Part shown: positions 22,701 to 37,500 of the stretch, one piece after another
Position numbering within the stretch: the first letter of the stretch is position 1
Layout of the letters: each line of letters starts with the position of its first letter
DNA from: Drosophila miranda
Taxonomy: Eukaryota; Arthropoda; Insecta; Diptera; Drosophilidae
Assembly (NCBI RefSeq): GCF_003369915.1
Contig: NC_046675.1
Coordinates: forward strand, 9,176,001 to 9,240,000
Reading direction: 5' to 3'
Length of the DNA stretch: 64,000 nt
Program-made: the position numbers and the translations under genes
Notes under the pieces: generated by a model
What the model was told of the DNA's origin: nothing
Databases searched by the model: none
What the model saw: the letters and a program-made list of their open reading frames with translations, nothing else

Positions 22701-24957
22701 TTCTTTTTCTAAAAGCGAAACCGGAAACTCGACATTAGTTCACGATGAATCGGCATGGTCTCTAGATATTATATATCTATCTGGTGGGTGGCTACGTGCC
22801 TTGGCAATGGTATTTGCCCCAGATATTTTTGTGAATTAATTTCGCCATTTCTCTCACCTTTGTGGGTTTTTTCTGTGTCTTTTAGAAGAATCTCACGTCT
22901 GTTTCGGCCCGTTTTGATTTCGCACAGCCTGTTGCTTGCTGTTTCACAATTATTTCACTTCTGATTTGTCATACCGAATCATTTCTCGTTTAAATACTTT
23001 TTCTGTTGAGCGGCGGCAAACGACGAGAGCCACGACTCCGACGACGGCGTCGTCGGCTGCGATAGGGGAGTCCGTACCGATTTCAACCAGAAACGCCTGT
23101 TCTACGTACAGAACGACGTCTCGCCGGGAACCGGGGCAATTTTTATCTATAACCCCAAGCAAATGTGCTTTGTGCGCGGAAAAAATGTTGTGCCCGTGAT
23201 CTTCAGGAACGCTTGGGCGGCCCATTGGTGGGTGGGGCGCAACGGGATGGGTCCCGACCATTCATGTGTCACGCGTAGCATTCGTGCTCGGGGAATACTC
23301 CCAGCGCGAGTTATTTATGCATACAGATACAGATACAGATACACAGCCGCAGACGCAGACCCACTTCGAATTTCACAAATTTCAAAGCGAACGCAAATAT
23401 TTGGCGAAAAAACCACTCGGCCCTTGGCAACGCCGCTCAGGTGAACAGGTGGAACAGGGGCGCGTCGAAAGTACTTTGCGGGGGGTTCCTTGGGTTAAAG
23501 GTGAAAGTACTACCTGTGGCTGCTGTGAGAGACAGCGAAATGTCAACAAAAATGCCTCCCGGACTCCGGCTTAGACGTAAGCATTTCATAATCTCCAACA
23601 GATCACGCCGTTAATGAATGACTCGGGTGACGAGCCTCCCTTTCGATTGTATTTAGTCGGTAGTTTTCCCCCCGCCAAGCTGCAGCGTGTCAGCTTTCCT
23701 CTGAAAACAAAAACAACATACAGCAAATACCAGGCCCCACATTATCAGCAGACATTTGGAAGACTTGTAAGCACCCGATGGGAGGAATTTACTTTCATTG
23801 ATTGCTTGGGTTGGGTTGGTAGACCACTTCACGTGATCGTCCAGTGGCTGTTTTTGGCAAATAGAACTGTGAAACGATTTTGTCTGCCGATTACGTCAGT
23901 GCTCAGTCGTTGGTAATTATGCGCACACGTGGGCAACTGGTGGTCAAAGTCGAGAGCACGATTGGCAAGTATTTTTATACACATATAAACGTTTCGATCA
24001 GGTGCTGCTGCTGGAACTTTTTTGGGAATGTTTTATCTGCATACTGATCAGATCTTGTCTATAACATAGACTGCTCCAAAGTCCACTTGAGGATGCCCAC
24101 ATTTGACCTTGAACCACTTCTGAGACCATCCATTGGCACGTGATTCGCTTTTCTGCCTGTCTATCTATCTATGTATCTATCTGATGGAATCTTTGCTCTA
24201 GTACACACAGAGAAAAAAGCACTGAAATATTAATATTAACCCGAAGATTTTGAAACTTTGACTATTTTTATATTTAAAATAAATAAATTTCATTCTAAAA
24301 TTCAATATTTTCATATTTAGATCAATAAATTTTCTACAAATATAATGTATACTATATATATTTTAAAGTTTTGTATATTTCGATTAAATATGAATTTTGA
24401 ATACATTTAACTGAAATGTTCGTGTTTAAAATTAATAATAATTTCTTTTAAATATGCGTGTATGTATGTTCTTTTTAGTCTACCATTTGTCTCTGAGTGT
24501 ACTGAGGGGCATTACCCTAGTAGTTTCCCCTAGATATAATATAAAAACCATAGGCGGCACTTTATTCATTTGTATTATTGGGGATTGATATAGAACTTCC
24601 CAATAACTGTGCAGAGCAAAATGTATTAACAACAGGTTGCCTCATTGGAATTACGAGGAATTTACCCTAGCAACATTCAACTATTCGCAATACATCGTTC
24701 CACTAATGTCAGATAAGATACATATATTGTTGGTTTCGTCATATTTACGCGAACTTCACGTGCGTTGCGCGAGACGAGACACGACCCGCGGATGGAGTGG
24801 GGAGGCGCTAAAAGTTAATAAATAATTATCTACTAATTGATTCGTCATTTCGAGTGGAAACGTCTGGTGTGTGCGCGAGCGATGCCTGAACTTTGGTTAG
24901 TAGATACGAAATGCTACGCGTAGATACGGATGGACGAGTGAAGTGCGCGGCTCGCTT
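22701..24957. other. Intergenic DNA upstream of the chitin-binding-like gene and downstream of dynein A
   Basis: It probably holds the promoter of the small gene (TATTTAAA-like box on minus near 22990) and the 3' UTR of dynein A at its right end. Open frames at 22936-23261 exist on both strands but show no domain. An ACAGAT hexamer run lies at about 23322-23345, a GATA tetramer run (CTATCTATCTATGTATCTATCT) at 24160-24182, and a very AT-rich block at 24200-24480. Confidence 0.55.
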
Positions 24958-27900
24958 TTATGGCTGCAATAAGAGTGCCACTCCCCCCAATATCCATTTC
25001 GATGGACGCTCGCGGGTCTTGAGGTTGAATGTCCAGACATAAGTGTTGCCACGCGACCTGGAAGTGAAACCAAATCCGAGATATGCATAATATAGCTGTT
25101 CCGTAGGGAAAAAGGTCACTCACCTGGTCTTGTATAGGGGGCACTCGTAGACACGCTGCAGCTCTTGTTTCTCCTGGACAATGGACTTGATGTAGATGAC
25201 AGGCATGGCGCAGAGCATCTCCTTGGGATGCAGGGCCACAATAGAGTTGAGCTGACAATCCCAGCTGGCCCCATCCATATACAGGTCATGGACAAAGGCA
25301 CCCTCCATAGGTGGAAGGCTGATAAAAGATTACAGATAGAGATTGGTGTAAAAAAAAGTTAAGAAGGTCCTACGTGACATCATCCTTTTGCTTCTTGGTG
25401 ACATCGCAGCTGATCAGCATGCGGTCCAGTGGCAGATCGTGCTTCCTGGCACTCTCCTGCATAATGGCCGTGAGGAAGCTCTGTGGATTGAACAATCCAC
25501 CCAGCCAGATGGCGCATGGAAGCTTGAAGTCGTTCAGCCAGCCGGCCAGCTCCTTGATGCGATGCAGTAGATCCGCGTACCAGCCCTGGAGGCCCAGCAT
25601 GCTGGGATAGGCCAGCAGGGCCCAAGCCCCAGGCACATGGTCATAGAAGATTGCGTGATCCAGCCGCTCCATTTCCTGAGTGATGGTCAGCTCTCCCTTG
25701 AGGCCCAGCATCAGTTCGCGGAGAGATCGCTTGATCTCGCGAATGAGGGCATTCATGCGCTCACATTCCTGAAGGGCCACGACCACGAAGGGGGTCTTGC
25801 GCTCCACCCGATTGAGCAGCGCCTGCAGATTGAACTCGTCCTGCAGCTTGTCCAGAAAGTCATCGATCATGATCTTCACGAGCTCCTCCCTGGGGGCACC
25901 ACAGTGGGAGCTCAGCTCCGATTCTCTGGGCTGTAGCTCGAAGATGGTGCGCAGCAGCTGCTCAGAGGCGGTGGTAAGGAAACCAATCTCCGCATTTGGG
26001 TGAAGTCCGTACAGCAGGGGGGACTCATCTGGTAGCATTTCATTGATGTAGGAGTGATAGCCCTCGAAATCGAGATTGGGCGGAGCTGGGAATCCCGGGC
26101 ACAGCTCAAAGTCGCCATCGATGAGATCCTGTTGCAGAAGCTCCTCCAAGTACGTTTGACAGAGGCGCCTGTCCCAGTCGTCGGTGATGTGGCCCCCGTA
26201 CATGATCTCGCCGAAAAGGTAGCGCAGATCCTCCCACGGTATGCGATTGCTACCCTCCAGATAGTTATGCAGCACATTCGACGAGATCATGAGGTCCCCG
26301 ATGTTGAACGGATAGATCTTGTTCCAGCCCTGGGGCCCGAACTTTCGCCTTTCCCCGGCCACTGCATGGAAGTAGCAGAGGGCGAACAGAATGGACTTGA
26401 ATTCGGCCTCTTGGGTGCAGGTTTCCAGCGCGTCCTGAGAGAAGTTATCCCAGGCCTTGTGGAGGTTGGCGGCCATCCCAGCTGGCGGCTCATTGACCAC
26501 CTTCAGCGACGATTCCAAGATGCCCTGCGGTATGATGTGGTACTGCGGATCCGGGGCCGGCTCAGCGCTGATGAAGAGACGGAAATTGGACTCCCCCTGG
26601 GTCTCGGACTGCAGGACAATGCGCTCGATGAGTTTTTCCAGCGTCGGCAGCCAGTTGACCACCAGATGAATGTTCTGCAGGATGACCCACTGCTGACCGG
26701 AGGCCAGAGCCTGGTGTATGGCCTGTTCGGCCAGCAGTTCCTGGCCCTGGCCCAGCGAAATGTTAATCAGCGTCTCGGCTTCTGCGTGGAAGCCCTGCTT
26801 CTGGCCAAACCACTCCACATCCCGGATGGGATCGACACCGGGTGAGAGTATAAAGAAGGCTGGTGTCGCCGCATTCAGGTCCTTGAAGATGGCATTGAAC
26901 GGCGGTGTCTGGACCTCCGCATACGATCGTCCCATGGTCTGCTCAACGAACTGGCACATGGCATAGGTCATGCGATCGGGCCGCAGGGCTCGGACAATGC
27001 ACAGCTTCTGGAGCGGCGTCCGGTGCTTCCACTCGCCCGGGAACTGCTCCCGCTCGGGGGTATCGCTGCCCATGAACTTGCGCCAGCGCTTCGTGTAGTT
27101 CTCCATGTCCTTGTCGATGCCGTAGAAGTGCTCGATGAGGGTCAGCGACTTAATACCGCCCCAGGCACTGCGCCCGACAAAGTCCAGCGGCGACAGTGTG
27201 CTCGGATCGTGGGGGTATCGCAGCAGGAAGTCCGTCTCATCCTTGGAGACCTGATCGGCGGCAATCAGGATGCGCAGCGTCATGTGCGAGGTGAAGGTCA
27301 GCTTGTCCGCCTCGAAGAGACCCCTCAGCGTGTAGCGGTAGGTCTGGAGGGTGATAGAGTCGACCAGGTGCAGCACTCGCTTCTCGTAGTTCTTGCAGTC
27401 GGGCGCCAGGGCGATGGCCTGCCGGAAGACGTGCATGAAGGACTTCAGCGAGAACTTGTAGATGGGATTGATGCGGTTGAGGTCGGTGAGGACAAAGTAC
27501 AGGATTGCCGCCCGCTTGGCCGCCGAACGATAGATGTTCCGCGTGTCGTCGATCTGCAGGGTCGTGAGACGAGCCTCCCGCACCTTGGCCTCGATTTCAT
27601 CCACGGTGCGCTTGGTGTTCTCCAGATTCAGTACCAAGGCATGGTCATCGAGCACATTCTCGCCGGCTGAGGCGAGTCTGGCCAGGAGCTCATCCTCGAG
27701 GGCTTTTAGGGAGATTTTGAACTTGTTCTGTTGGACGGTTACCTCCGTTTTCATTTGCTCCAAGTCCGGCCGCTCAATCTTGACCACTTCCGCGAGCAGC
27801 TGCTCCTCGAGGCCATCCGGCGTCACCGTAAAGTTAATCAGGGTCGTCTGGGCCTGCATTTCCGGCTTGTAGTGCGGATTGGCCATCTTCGTGTGGAGTA

Positions 27901-28570
27901 TGAGCCGGAAATTTGCATTAAACTCGATTTCCTTGTCGCCAATCCGCAGATATCGACCCTTTTTGATCAGCGCCCGGCTCAGCAAGGGCTCCAGCACAGT
28001 GTCCATTGACTCTTCGATTTGTTCAATGAGCACAGTATCGCCCTGCGAGATGCACTTCTCCAGGGCCTCCAGAAAGCCACGCTGCCGCAGGCGCAGCACA
28101 ACCAAAGATGCTCCAAAGCGGTTCTTGATCCACTTGATGCCTTGTCTGCAAAAAGGGAGATTTTAACAATTTTCTTAATCCTTCTTATCGCACTTACAGC
28201 TGTGGATCAATCATTAGCGGCCATCGCGTCGTGTACTGCAAGATGGTGGCGTTCTCCGTGGACATTCGATCCATGGGCAGACCCTCATTGTTCCAGGTTG
28301 CTATCTGGGCATCGTCCGAGAACAGGGCCAAAGTGTCGACGCCCTCGGTGTGGGGTATCTGCGGCTGTACGGTGAGGACACTGACAGGTAAATCCCGGTT
28401 CTTGTCGAGGCGAAAGTGCCCGGCTACTTACATCGATTTTGCGAAAGTTCGGCAGCCACATCTTGTGCTGCAGCTCCTCGCGGTAACGGCGCGTGAAGCA
28501 GCCCACGTACGACAGGAACGAGGAAATTAGTAGTATATCTCCAGGCAGGGTTCCAATCTTGGCTTGTAAA
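24958..28570 (-). other. Dynein A, AAA5-AAA6 and C-terminal domain (exons 26-30)
   Basis: Exons 28432-28570, 28198-28364, 25374-28145, 25124-25318 and 24958-25057. Conserved points are [120 protein letters not shown] and a final [20 protein letters not shown] before TAA. The last block is the usual C-terminal beta-barrel ending of axonemal heavy chains. Confidence 0.9.
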
Positions 28571-31500
28571 CTGGCAAGACAATGAACGGGGGGGAAAACG
28601 GGAAGCGGGAAGCGGAAAAGGGAAAGTCAAGTACAAAAAGAAGCAACGATGGTTGGGGGGCTGGAGGGCTGGAGGGAACGGGTCGGATTCCGTTTGATGC
28701 TAACAAATCGTATAAATTACGGGGGAGCAGGAAGCCAAAGGTTACAGGCGTCTCAGCATCCGCTGCAGCCTTTGGCACTCGGCTTCGTCTTGGGATGCAT
28801 TTAAATTGAAATGAGGGGAAATTGAAAAAATAATGATGTCGGAGAGGTTGGATGTTGCAAGCTTGTTGCTGCTTGTGCCTGCCTCTGTTGCTGACAATGT
28901 CGATGATGGAAGCGGAAGCCCCTACTTTGCTCCCCCTCATCCCGCCAGAAGTGGTTGCATAAATTATCAGAAATTGCTGCATGCCAACTATTATTGAAAT
29001 ATTTTAGCTTATTTTATTAGAGACAAGCGAAGGATGAGCAGGATCTGAACAGAATTTAAGTCACAGACAAGAGCAAGGAGGTAGTATTATCGTATTATCG
29101 TTGCTGCGGCTTAAGTACATATTTTCAATTAGTGTTCTACTGAAAGCAAAGCCCTACACACCAGCAAGCATTTAAACTGCAACTTGAGAATGATTTATGC
29201 TCATTTATATGCGCAAAAGTGTCCTGTAAATAATGCTTTGTAATTGAATAATCTAATAATTGCACAGGCATTCCCATAGAATCCACAGTGTGGCAGATTT
29301 TTGGGGGGGTTGCCAAAGAAAATATGGTATGCAAATATTCGAATATCATTCAATTGACTGTAACCTTCGGTTATCGGCATTGATGACACTCGCTCCGATC
29401 CCTTCTGACTGCGCTCCTGAAAAACACTGAAAAGCCTTGGATGCAATATTTGTTTTTCCAAAGATATTCTATGGAATTTTTGGTTAAAATACCTGTCGGG
29501 TGACATAAGAGAATTTTCATTTAAAACACAGGTACGAGTACGAGTACGAGTATTTTCCGAAGGCAGGCAAAACAATGCCATCAGAACCTGCAGCAGCAGC
29601 AGCAGCAGCAGTATCAAAAATAACAACAATAAGTTGGCTAACAAATATTGCACATCCGACACACATATCTCCTGTGCTGGCTCTGATGGCTGTGCGTATG
29701 TGTAATGTCATTGTCAAATATGCAGAAATTTATATGCAAGTCAGAGTCAGAAAGCAGCTTACCCACACACACACTCACACACACACTACACAAGTACAGG
29801 GTACACTGCAGTTGGGGGTCAAATTATATTTCCATAAATATTTGAACAATTCTCTCGCATGTAAAGTCTTCCACTGAATGCTGCTGTCGGTGCTGCTACT
29901 GCGGACGGAGGCTATTGCTCCTTTGCCAGTGCAGCACTCAATGGGGCATTAGTTTGTATATTTAAGGCACACACACATACACACACACACATACCCACAT
30001 ACCTTTTGGTTTACATGCCACAAATTCATAGACCAGCAGCCAGGCGTGGAAGTTGTGAAAATTTTTCATTTTTCATAATTCAATACGTATTTTATATGCA
30101 TTTACAGCATACCATACCCCATACCCCATAACCATTTCCATTCCAATTCCGCTCCCCTGCCGATTTAACTGCTGACGATGCCCGATTGTGTGGTCTTCTG
30201 GTCGTACCGGAACAGGCCCCGGCCCCGGCCCCGGCCCCTGACCACACACACGTTTGTGTTTGTGTGAATTTTGCAGTTATTTAGGTGCGAAAAATTCAAC
30301 ACCTCAGCCCGTTGCCAGACCCTAACCCACCATCATCATCATCCATGCCCTTTGCGGATTTCTTTTGGCTTGCACGCGCACTCAATTGAATTTCAATGAA
30401 TGCACCAGAAAGCCAGTCGAGCCACACGGGGAAAAAACCCATTCAAAATTATCCAGATATTCAGGAGGTAATATAGTGTTTCATAAATATTAATTTCCTT
30501 CAAAATAGCTATAGACATTTCACACAGTAATCAGCTTATAAGCAAACTGTTGTTATCTGAATATTTGATAAGAATAATAATATTAAAAATTTATAATATG
30601 AATTTATATTAGATCAAGGTGTAGCTTATTTGTACGGATGCGATTTTGAAAGGAATTGTTTGAAGGTGGTTTGGGTTTGGGTAGTAAAATAATAGAGATG
30701 CCAATTTATTTATTTAAAACTTCGAATTCGATGTTCATTGTTCATTCATTACCATATCATAATTTCTTTCCGTGCACTTGGCCAGTCAGGCAGTCAATGG
30801 GCAGCCAAAGGCGTCGGAGTGCGTGTTGTGTGCACGGCCAGCTATTGCTATTGACATCTGAATTTGATTACGATTTTTGTGAGTGCTTATTGCATGTGCT
30901 CTGCCCTGGCTCAGATTTACGTTTACGTAATTGCGGGGTAGGGGAGTGCACAACTACTACTATTGCTTTTATGCTTTTGCATCAATGGAAATTCAGATTT
31001 TGATGAGGTTTAAAAATAGCTAAAAATCCCCCTAAAGTTGGGCATATCGTGGGCAAAACATAACCGACTTCACCGATCATTTTGCAATTAGAAAACACTT
31101 TTTAGTAAATTTTTCATGATGAGTTTTTGGAATTTCCTCAGGGAAATGCAAACTTTATTGACGTGTTCTCAAATCGCGAAGGGCTTAGCCCTGAAGTTGT
31201 GTCGCTGTTTGGCTTGAGCTCCCCCCGTTCCCCCGTGCTTTCACGCTTGTCAACTGCAATTTGATGGAATTTGGGCAACCGTTGCGCACATGGCGGGGTA
31301 TCACGCCACGTCAGAGAATGTTGCGAGCAACAGATGGGATAAGTCGCGACTCGGGTTGACAATGTCTGTGCCTCCTGCCTGCTGCATGCTGCAGCGTAAA
31401 TCCATTTCATTTCGCAGCACACAATTCGGAGTGTAATGGCGGATAGTTCATTGCCTCCAATGGAGTGGTGCCTGCAATCGACCGAATGAACCGGGGTCGG

Positions 31501-34500
31501 GGACCCTTGTAGTGCCCCAAATGAGCGCAAGTAAATAACATTTACGGCCTTTTGTTGCTGCGGTGGACCGCAAGTAAGCGAAACTCCCGTTGCCGCAGAA
31601 GCCGAAGGAGGCGGTGCAGGAGGCACACCGCGGTTCAGGCCACTACCTTCAACAGATGGCGCTGGAAGGTGGGTAGGGGACGTGGAAAGCAAAGCAATTA
31701 CTGCGATTGCGGCCGCACACAGAATGTAAATTAAATTTAATAATTGATTACGCATAAATGCAACACACTCGCGGTGCCCGCGGATACGGACTCGGACACC
31801 CGCACTGGCCCTCGCACCCAGACCGACGCACTCGACACTCACCTCTGGACGGACTCGCGCCAGCGGACATTCTCGTTGGCCAGTCCGTTGACCAGACGAT
31901 GGGCCAGGTCAATTGTGAATGAGGTCTTGTCCGCCTCGCGCTGGCACTTTTGCTTCTCGGCCACCGCGTGCTCGAACTCGGCCTGAATTTCCGCGAGCTT
32001 GGCCTCCAGGTTGTTAATCTTCGATTTGAGATACTGCAGGCGCTCGCGAGCCTCCAGTAGCTCCTGGTGTGAGTCCTGCAGGGCCTGCTGCTTGGGGCCG
32101 ACTATCAGGAAGACCTGGTGATAGCGATACAGATTGATGACCCAGGCACACAGACCAGCAGCAGCCACTGACTTTTGCACGACTTTGTCGGGATTGAACT
32201 CGGGATCCTGCAGTGAAGTAATCACTTGGTGGTAATCGATGGAGTGTTAACAGGACTCGCGCTTACCTTGAGATACTCCTGGAGCGTTTCTATGATATTC
32301 TGGTGTATGTTGTCCTTGTTGTAGTTGAGCAGATCGTTGAGGAACTGGTCCACCCGCACCATCATCAGCTTGGCCGCCTTCCAGCTGCGATCGCGGGGTA
32401 TTTTGCCATTGGTGGCCAGCAGCACCATCACAGCGGCGCACACGTTGATCACACCCTTGGGCGGGGAGCCGAAGGACTTCAGTTCGGTGAGATTGTTCTT
32501 ATTGAGGGTATTGAGTGCTGCCTGGGCGGCCACCAGGGCCGGTTCCGCCTGCCGCAGATCCTCCTCGCACATCTTGGTCTTGATGGAGACATCCTCTTCG
32601 ATGATGCGGACCCGCTTCTCCTCCTCCGAGGCTATGTAACGCTCCCGCTTCACCTTCTCGCTCTCGGCACTGACGATGACAATCAGCTTGTCGGCGGCCG
32701 CATTCTTACCCGCCAGCTGAACTTCTTGGATGGCCAATTGATGCTGTGTGCATGGGGGTAAAATTAGGAATAAAAACTCAAACCCAAACTCAGGAACAGA
32801 TTCGGAATCGAAATCAGAACCAGAGTAAGCTGAAAAGTTTTCCCCGGCTGTTTGAAAAATAATTAAAGACCCGGCACGATGGCTCAATATTTACTTAAAG
32901 GCAACTTTTGCGCACAAATTGCGGGCGCATCCAGACAAATACAATCTCGAAACAGTATATACTATATATCCGTGTATATGTGACTATCGACAGGGCCGAT
33001 AGGGCGCCCCCCACCCAGCATGCGCACGGGAAAAACTGAGCCGGCGTTTGTTTAATTGAAGCGAAAATTCAATTTAATTCAATTAGTTTAAATAACATTT
33101 GGCCGCGCTGCGCTCTATTCTCGCTCTGGCACCCCTTTTCCGACCGCCACGCCATTGCTTTTCCATTGCGTATACGCAACGTAACCGGAAACGACGCTGA
33201 AAACTCTCAAAAGAACGACAGAGAGCTCTGTGTCCAGCCTTCCGCTTCTCCGGTTACACCCATTGATGTTGCCGTGGAAAATGGACAGCAGATTTGCTGT
33301 AACAACAACAATTCAATTAAGCGCACTAATTGAATGGCCGACAACGCCTTGGCACCGGATCGGGTGGCTCCATTGTGCGGGCCAGGAAAAGCCGCCAGGA
33401 AAAGTGATGCTGATGCATAACAAAATGATCGATTCAACGAGTACCCAGTAAAAATGAATAGAACTGGCGGAAGTTCTCATCGGTTTAACTACTATAAATA
33501 TTCCCGAATTGAAGTTTCCTTTCGATCTGTTTCAGCATACCCTATTCAGGATATTATTCGAGGCATAAACTCATCCGTATCGTCTGTGAGTCGGATTCGT
33601 CGCATGGCACATTCATGGTACATAGTGTACATATGTGCAACCGTGTGGCATCCATCCATTTCGTGTGCCCCTTTCCATCATTTACTCACCTTCAGGGTGT
33701 CCACCTGACGGGCACACTCCGCCAGTTTCGCCATGCCGCTCTGGAGGCGTGCAATGCGCTCGGCAAACTCCCCGTTTTTGTCCACCAACAGTTTGCGGTA
33801 GAGGAAAATGTATTCCAGAAAAGTTTTTGGGGTCGTGTAGTTGTAGCGTTTTTCATTCTGTAGATAAATTTTCGATATCTGATTCACGGTACCATGGACG
33901 TAAGCCATAAAGCAACCGATGGGCGGCACCAGCGCGGGCTGTGTGTATAAATGGACGAACAGGAGGTCAGCAAAACGGGGGACTTTAAGTGTCCGTTGTG
34001 ACAGGTTTCAGTTGTAAATTGTGCACGACAGACGCATAAATAAGGGCCGGGGCCCAGACTGAATACGAACCTCCAAAATGCTGCTGATTTCGCTGAGAAA
34101 CTTCTGGGATACGGACTCCAAAGCGCTCTTTGGCCACTCATGGAACCAGTCGATGGCCGTGCGACTGATGATGGCCGGAAATTTTCTGGCCCGCACACGC
34201 AGCGTCTGCCCCACGGGGGAGAAGCAGAGAACCACTTTAAGCAGCCGTCGAACCTTCTCAACAAAATATCGCCAACAGTTGTCCTTGGTGTCCAGGGTGC
34301 CGCTCTGCTTCACTTCATTCCGTATGCCATTGATGATGGTCTCCAGATGGTCATCGTTGAAGAGCTCTGGTATCTCACCGGAGGCCAGCAAATCGTTGAT
34401 GAGCATCAGTATGGACTCGTCGGGTATTTGGGCATCAGAGATGAGGAACACCGAGGCCAGATTCTTGAGGCCCACCTTCATATAGAGACTGGCGATCTCC

Positions 34501-37500
34501 TCCCTCATATCGAGCAGTCCAAAGCCGCGCTTGATTTGAATCTGGGAGACACTCAGCGACGAGATGAAGGCAGCCAGGCGAGCGAGGGTCTGCTTTCCAG
34601 ATCCGCCCACTCCAATGAGCAGGGCATTGCCCCGTGGACTTTCGAGAATGCGATTAATCCTGAAAAAAATACAGCTGAGCCATTGGGAAGTAGGGAGGAG
34701 GGTGCTCCACTTACCGGCACACGTGTATCATGGCATCTTCGAAGAGGACTAGATTCATGTAGCCCACCACCTCATTGTAGCTGGCCTGGGCCTCCAGCAG
34801 CAGTTGATAGAGCGAGTCCCAGCTCTTGAGCGGCATGTACTTCTGGTCCACCAGCGACTGGGCAAAATGGCTGTAGATCAGGGGCTCTGCAAACACAAAC
34901 TCTTCGTCAAAGTCCTCAAAGTCCTTCTTGAATATGTCCCGAATCGAAGACTTGAATGACTTGATGTCATACGGATCGACCAAACGATCGTGATAGACCC
35001 GAAAAGCCTCGTGCACATAGAGCCGGATCAGTTCTGAGGGCCTGCTGCAGACGGTGCCGCCATACACGTTTGCTGTGGGCCCACCGCCCGCCGAGGCCGG
35101 CGCACCCACACTGTTCATCAGACCCTGGTAGATGCCCGTGAGGTCGCGCAAATTGAAAAGGTAATGGAACTTGACGGCCGTCGGCAGGAAGGCGTACTCC
35201 ACGCGTCGGTGGAGGGCAATGCCCACACGCACCAGGAGACTGCCAATCGTGCGTATTTCTTTGCTGAAGCCCTGCGTCGGACTCTCGAGGTGACCGTTGA
35301 GAATGCTCCAGTAGATGTACTGCAGCATGTCCTCGGTCGGTTGCGACACGGAGAACACACAGAAATGGCGCTGCAGGCGTGGGTCAATGGTGAAGGAGCC
35401 AGCCGTCGGATTCATGCAGGCCGCAAACTGGCAGTGTCGAATATCCTTCAACTGCAGCCTCTGGCGATCGTACCTGTAGTGGATGGAAATGGATGAAAGT
35501 CGAGTAATCAGAGCAGCGGTGGAGGAATTATCACACACTCTTACCATTGCCTGTAGTCCATGAACTGTCGCATAATTGTGTGCGGTTGCACGGTGCCGTA
35601 TTCATCCACCTCCGGCATGTTCAGGTCATTGACAAAGTAGACAAGCCGTCGCTTGGGTCCACTGGGGGCATAACAGCGGCCAGACTTCTTTTCTAGCGGA
35701 CGGTCGAGCATTTTCTGGAATATCTCCGATGTGGTGTAGAAGTTGAAGTGCGTCGCCTGCACTGTGGTCAGCAGCGGTGTCGAGGAGGATGTCGTCCGGC
35801 GTACGTTCCCTCCAGTTGAGGCTCCTCCACCGCCTGCGCCTAATGGGGGATTGGACAGATGCTGATGCTGATGCTGTTGCTGCTGCTGATGACTGTCTGT
35901 GACAGCAGTCACTGCGATTTCAAGAAGCTCCTGGTCACTGGCATATTTGCTGAAGAGCTCACGGAAGATGGCGCCCTTGCCGCAGCCGGAGCTGCCAACC
36001 AGCATGCAGGCCAGATTGCGGTCGATGAGCAGCTTGAGGAAGTAGGCCAGGCGTGTGGTCTCTGCAGTTGAAATGAGCACGTTCTGTGTGCCCGGAGGCT
36101 TACTGTGCATGATTAGTTCTCCTATTTGCAAATGGGTCAAGCACGCACCTGCAATGGCATCTCGGCATCGATTTGACCATCCAGCTGCTGCTGGTCATGG
36201 GCGGCCAGCTCGGACCATGCCTGGAATTTTAGCGTTTGCACATTCAATTGATAGTCGAACACAGTGCCCTGATTGGGCAACTTCACATCCTTAAATTCCC
36301 CCGTCCACCACTTGTGGAACTCCCGATGCCAGTCGATGATAATGTCCTGCAGCAGGGCCGATCCAAAGCTCCAGACGGTGGCATACACAAATATCGTCTC
36401 CAGGGCCATCTCAGCGGACTCGTGCGAGATCTCGCCATGGTGCAGACTGTGAGGATTGACGGCAGTAGTGGCCCCATTCCCTGCTCCACCTCTGTCATCG
36501 GTGTCCAGCAGACACTCCAGCAGATGGCAGGTCATTTGAATCATGGCCATATCCGTGATGGGTGTAATGCGACGGAAGTCACGATGCCGCTGCATGAGAC
36601 AGGGAAAGTACTTTTCAAACAGCGTCGTGAGGATACCACGCTCAATCATATCCACTCGCGTCTCCAGCCAGGACGAAACATAGCTGCAGGGAAAGCACAC
36701 ATAAATTTCAAAATTCAAAAGAGGTCCTTATACTCACGGCGACCAGCCCAGATCCTGGGGGTTGATGTACAAAATACCCGCACGGGAGACTGTGGCAGGA
36801 GTGGCTGCCTTGAGGTGTCCCACTTCGAAGAGAAGGCGCATCTCGCGCTTCAGGGAAATCCTCTCGTTGCTCGCGAGCGTCAGGATCTTGTTGTCGTCCA
36901 TCAGTGTGTTGAGGCTCTCGATCCACATGGGATCAATGTCCCCGTCCAGAACGATCCATTTTGGGTTTCCTGGCGGCATATTGGCCTGCTCCCTCATTAT
37001 CGAAGAGAACAGGCCATCCTTCCACTCGCGCGTCGTGGGATTGACAATCCCGAACAGCTCATCATTCGACAGAGCCTTGGGATTGAGCACATGGCAAACG
37101 GGCTTCAGTTTCTGAATGCGATAGGTCTCGCGAAGGGTCTGCCATATTTTGGTCTTGCCCGTGCCCGCATTGCCCACAATGAAAACCGAGTGGCGTACGT
37201 CCAGGAGCTCTTGCAGCTGCACCACCTTCATGAGGAATCCCTCCTCCGGCTGGAGCTTGATTTCGTTCACCGCCCGCCGTATGGTTTTCTCAAACTCAAA
37301 GACCCGTTTCCGTGGCACGTCCAGGGCAGGAAAGAGGTCGCCAATCAGGCCCATAAATATGGGCACATCCTCCGTCACAATCTTGGGTATGTTGAAGTCA
37401 CGCAGCGCCCGCATCAGCACCTGATCCTCGGGCCGGCTGTGGTCATCGCGCTTGAGTGTGCCGGCCACCACGAGCACCGACTTGATGGCGCGCAGACCCC

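Noticed and set aside
22936..23261. Overlapping frames on both strands upstream of the chitin-binding-like gene
   Set aside because: No domain, no signal peptide and a promoter-like place; kept as regulatory or UTR sequence.
24200..24480. AT-rich block considered as a transposon remnant
   Set aside because: No terminal repeats, target duplication or coding trace could be seen by eye.
31138..31842. 234-codon minus-strand frame continuing past a dynein A exon
   Set aside because: It is read-through of intron 25 after the GTGAGT donor; the conserved protein resumes in phase at 28570.
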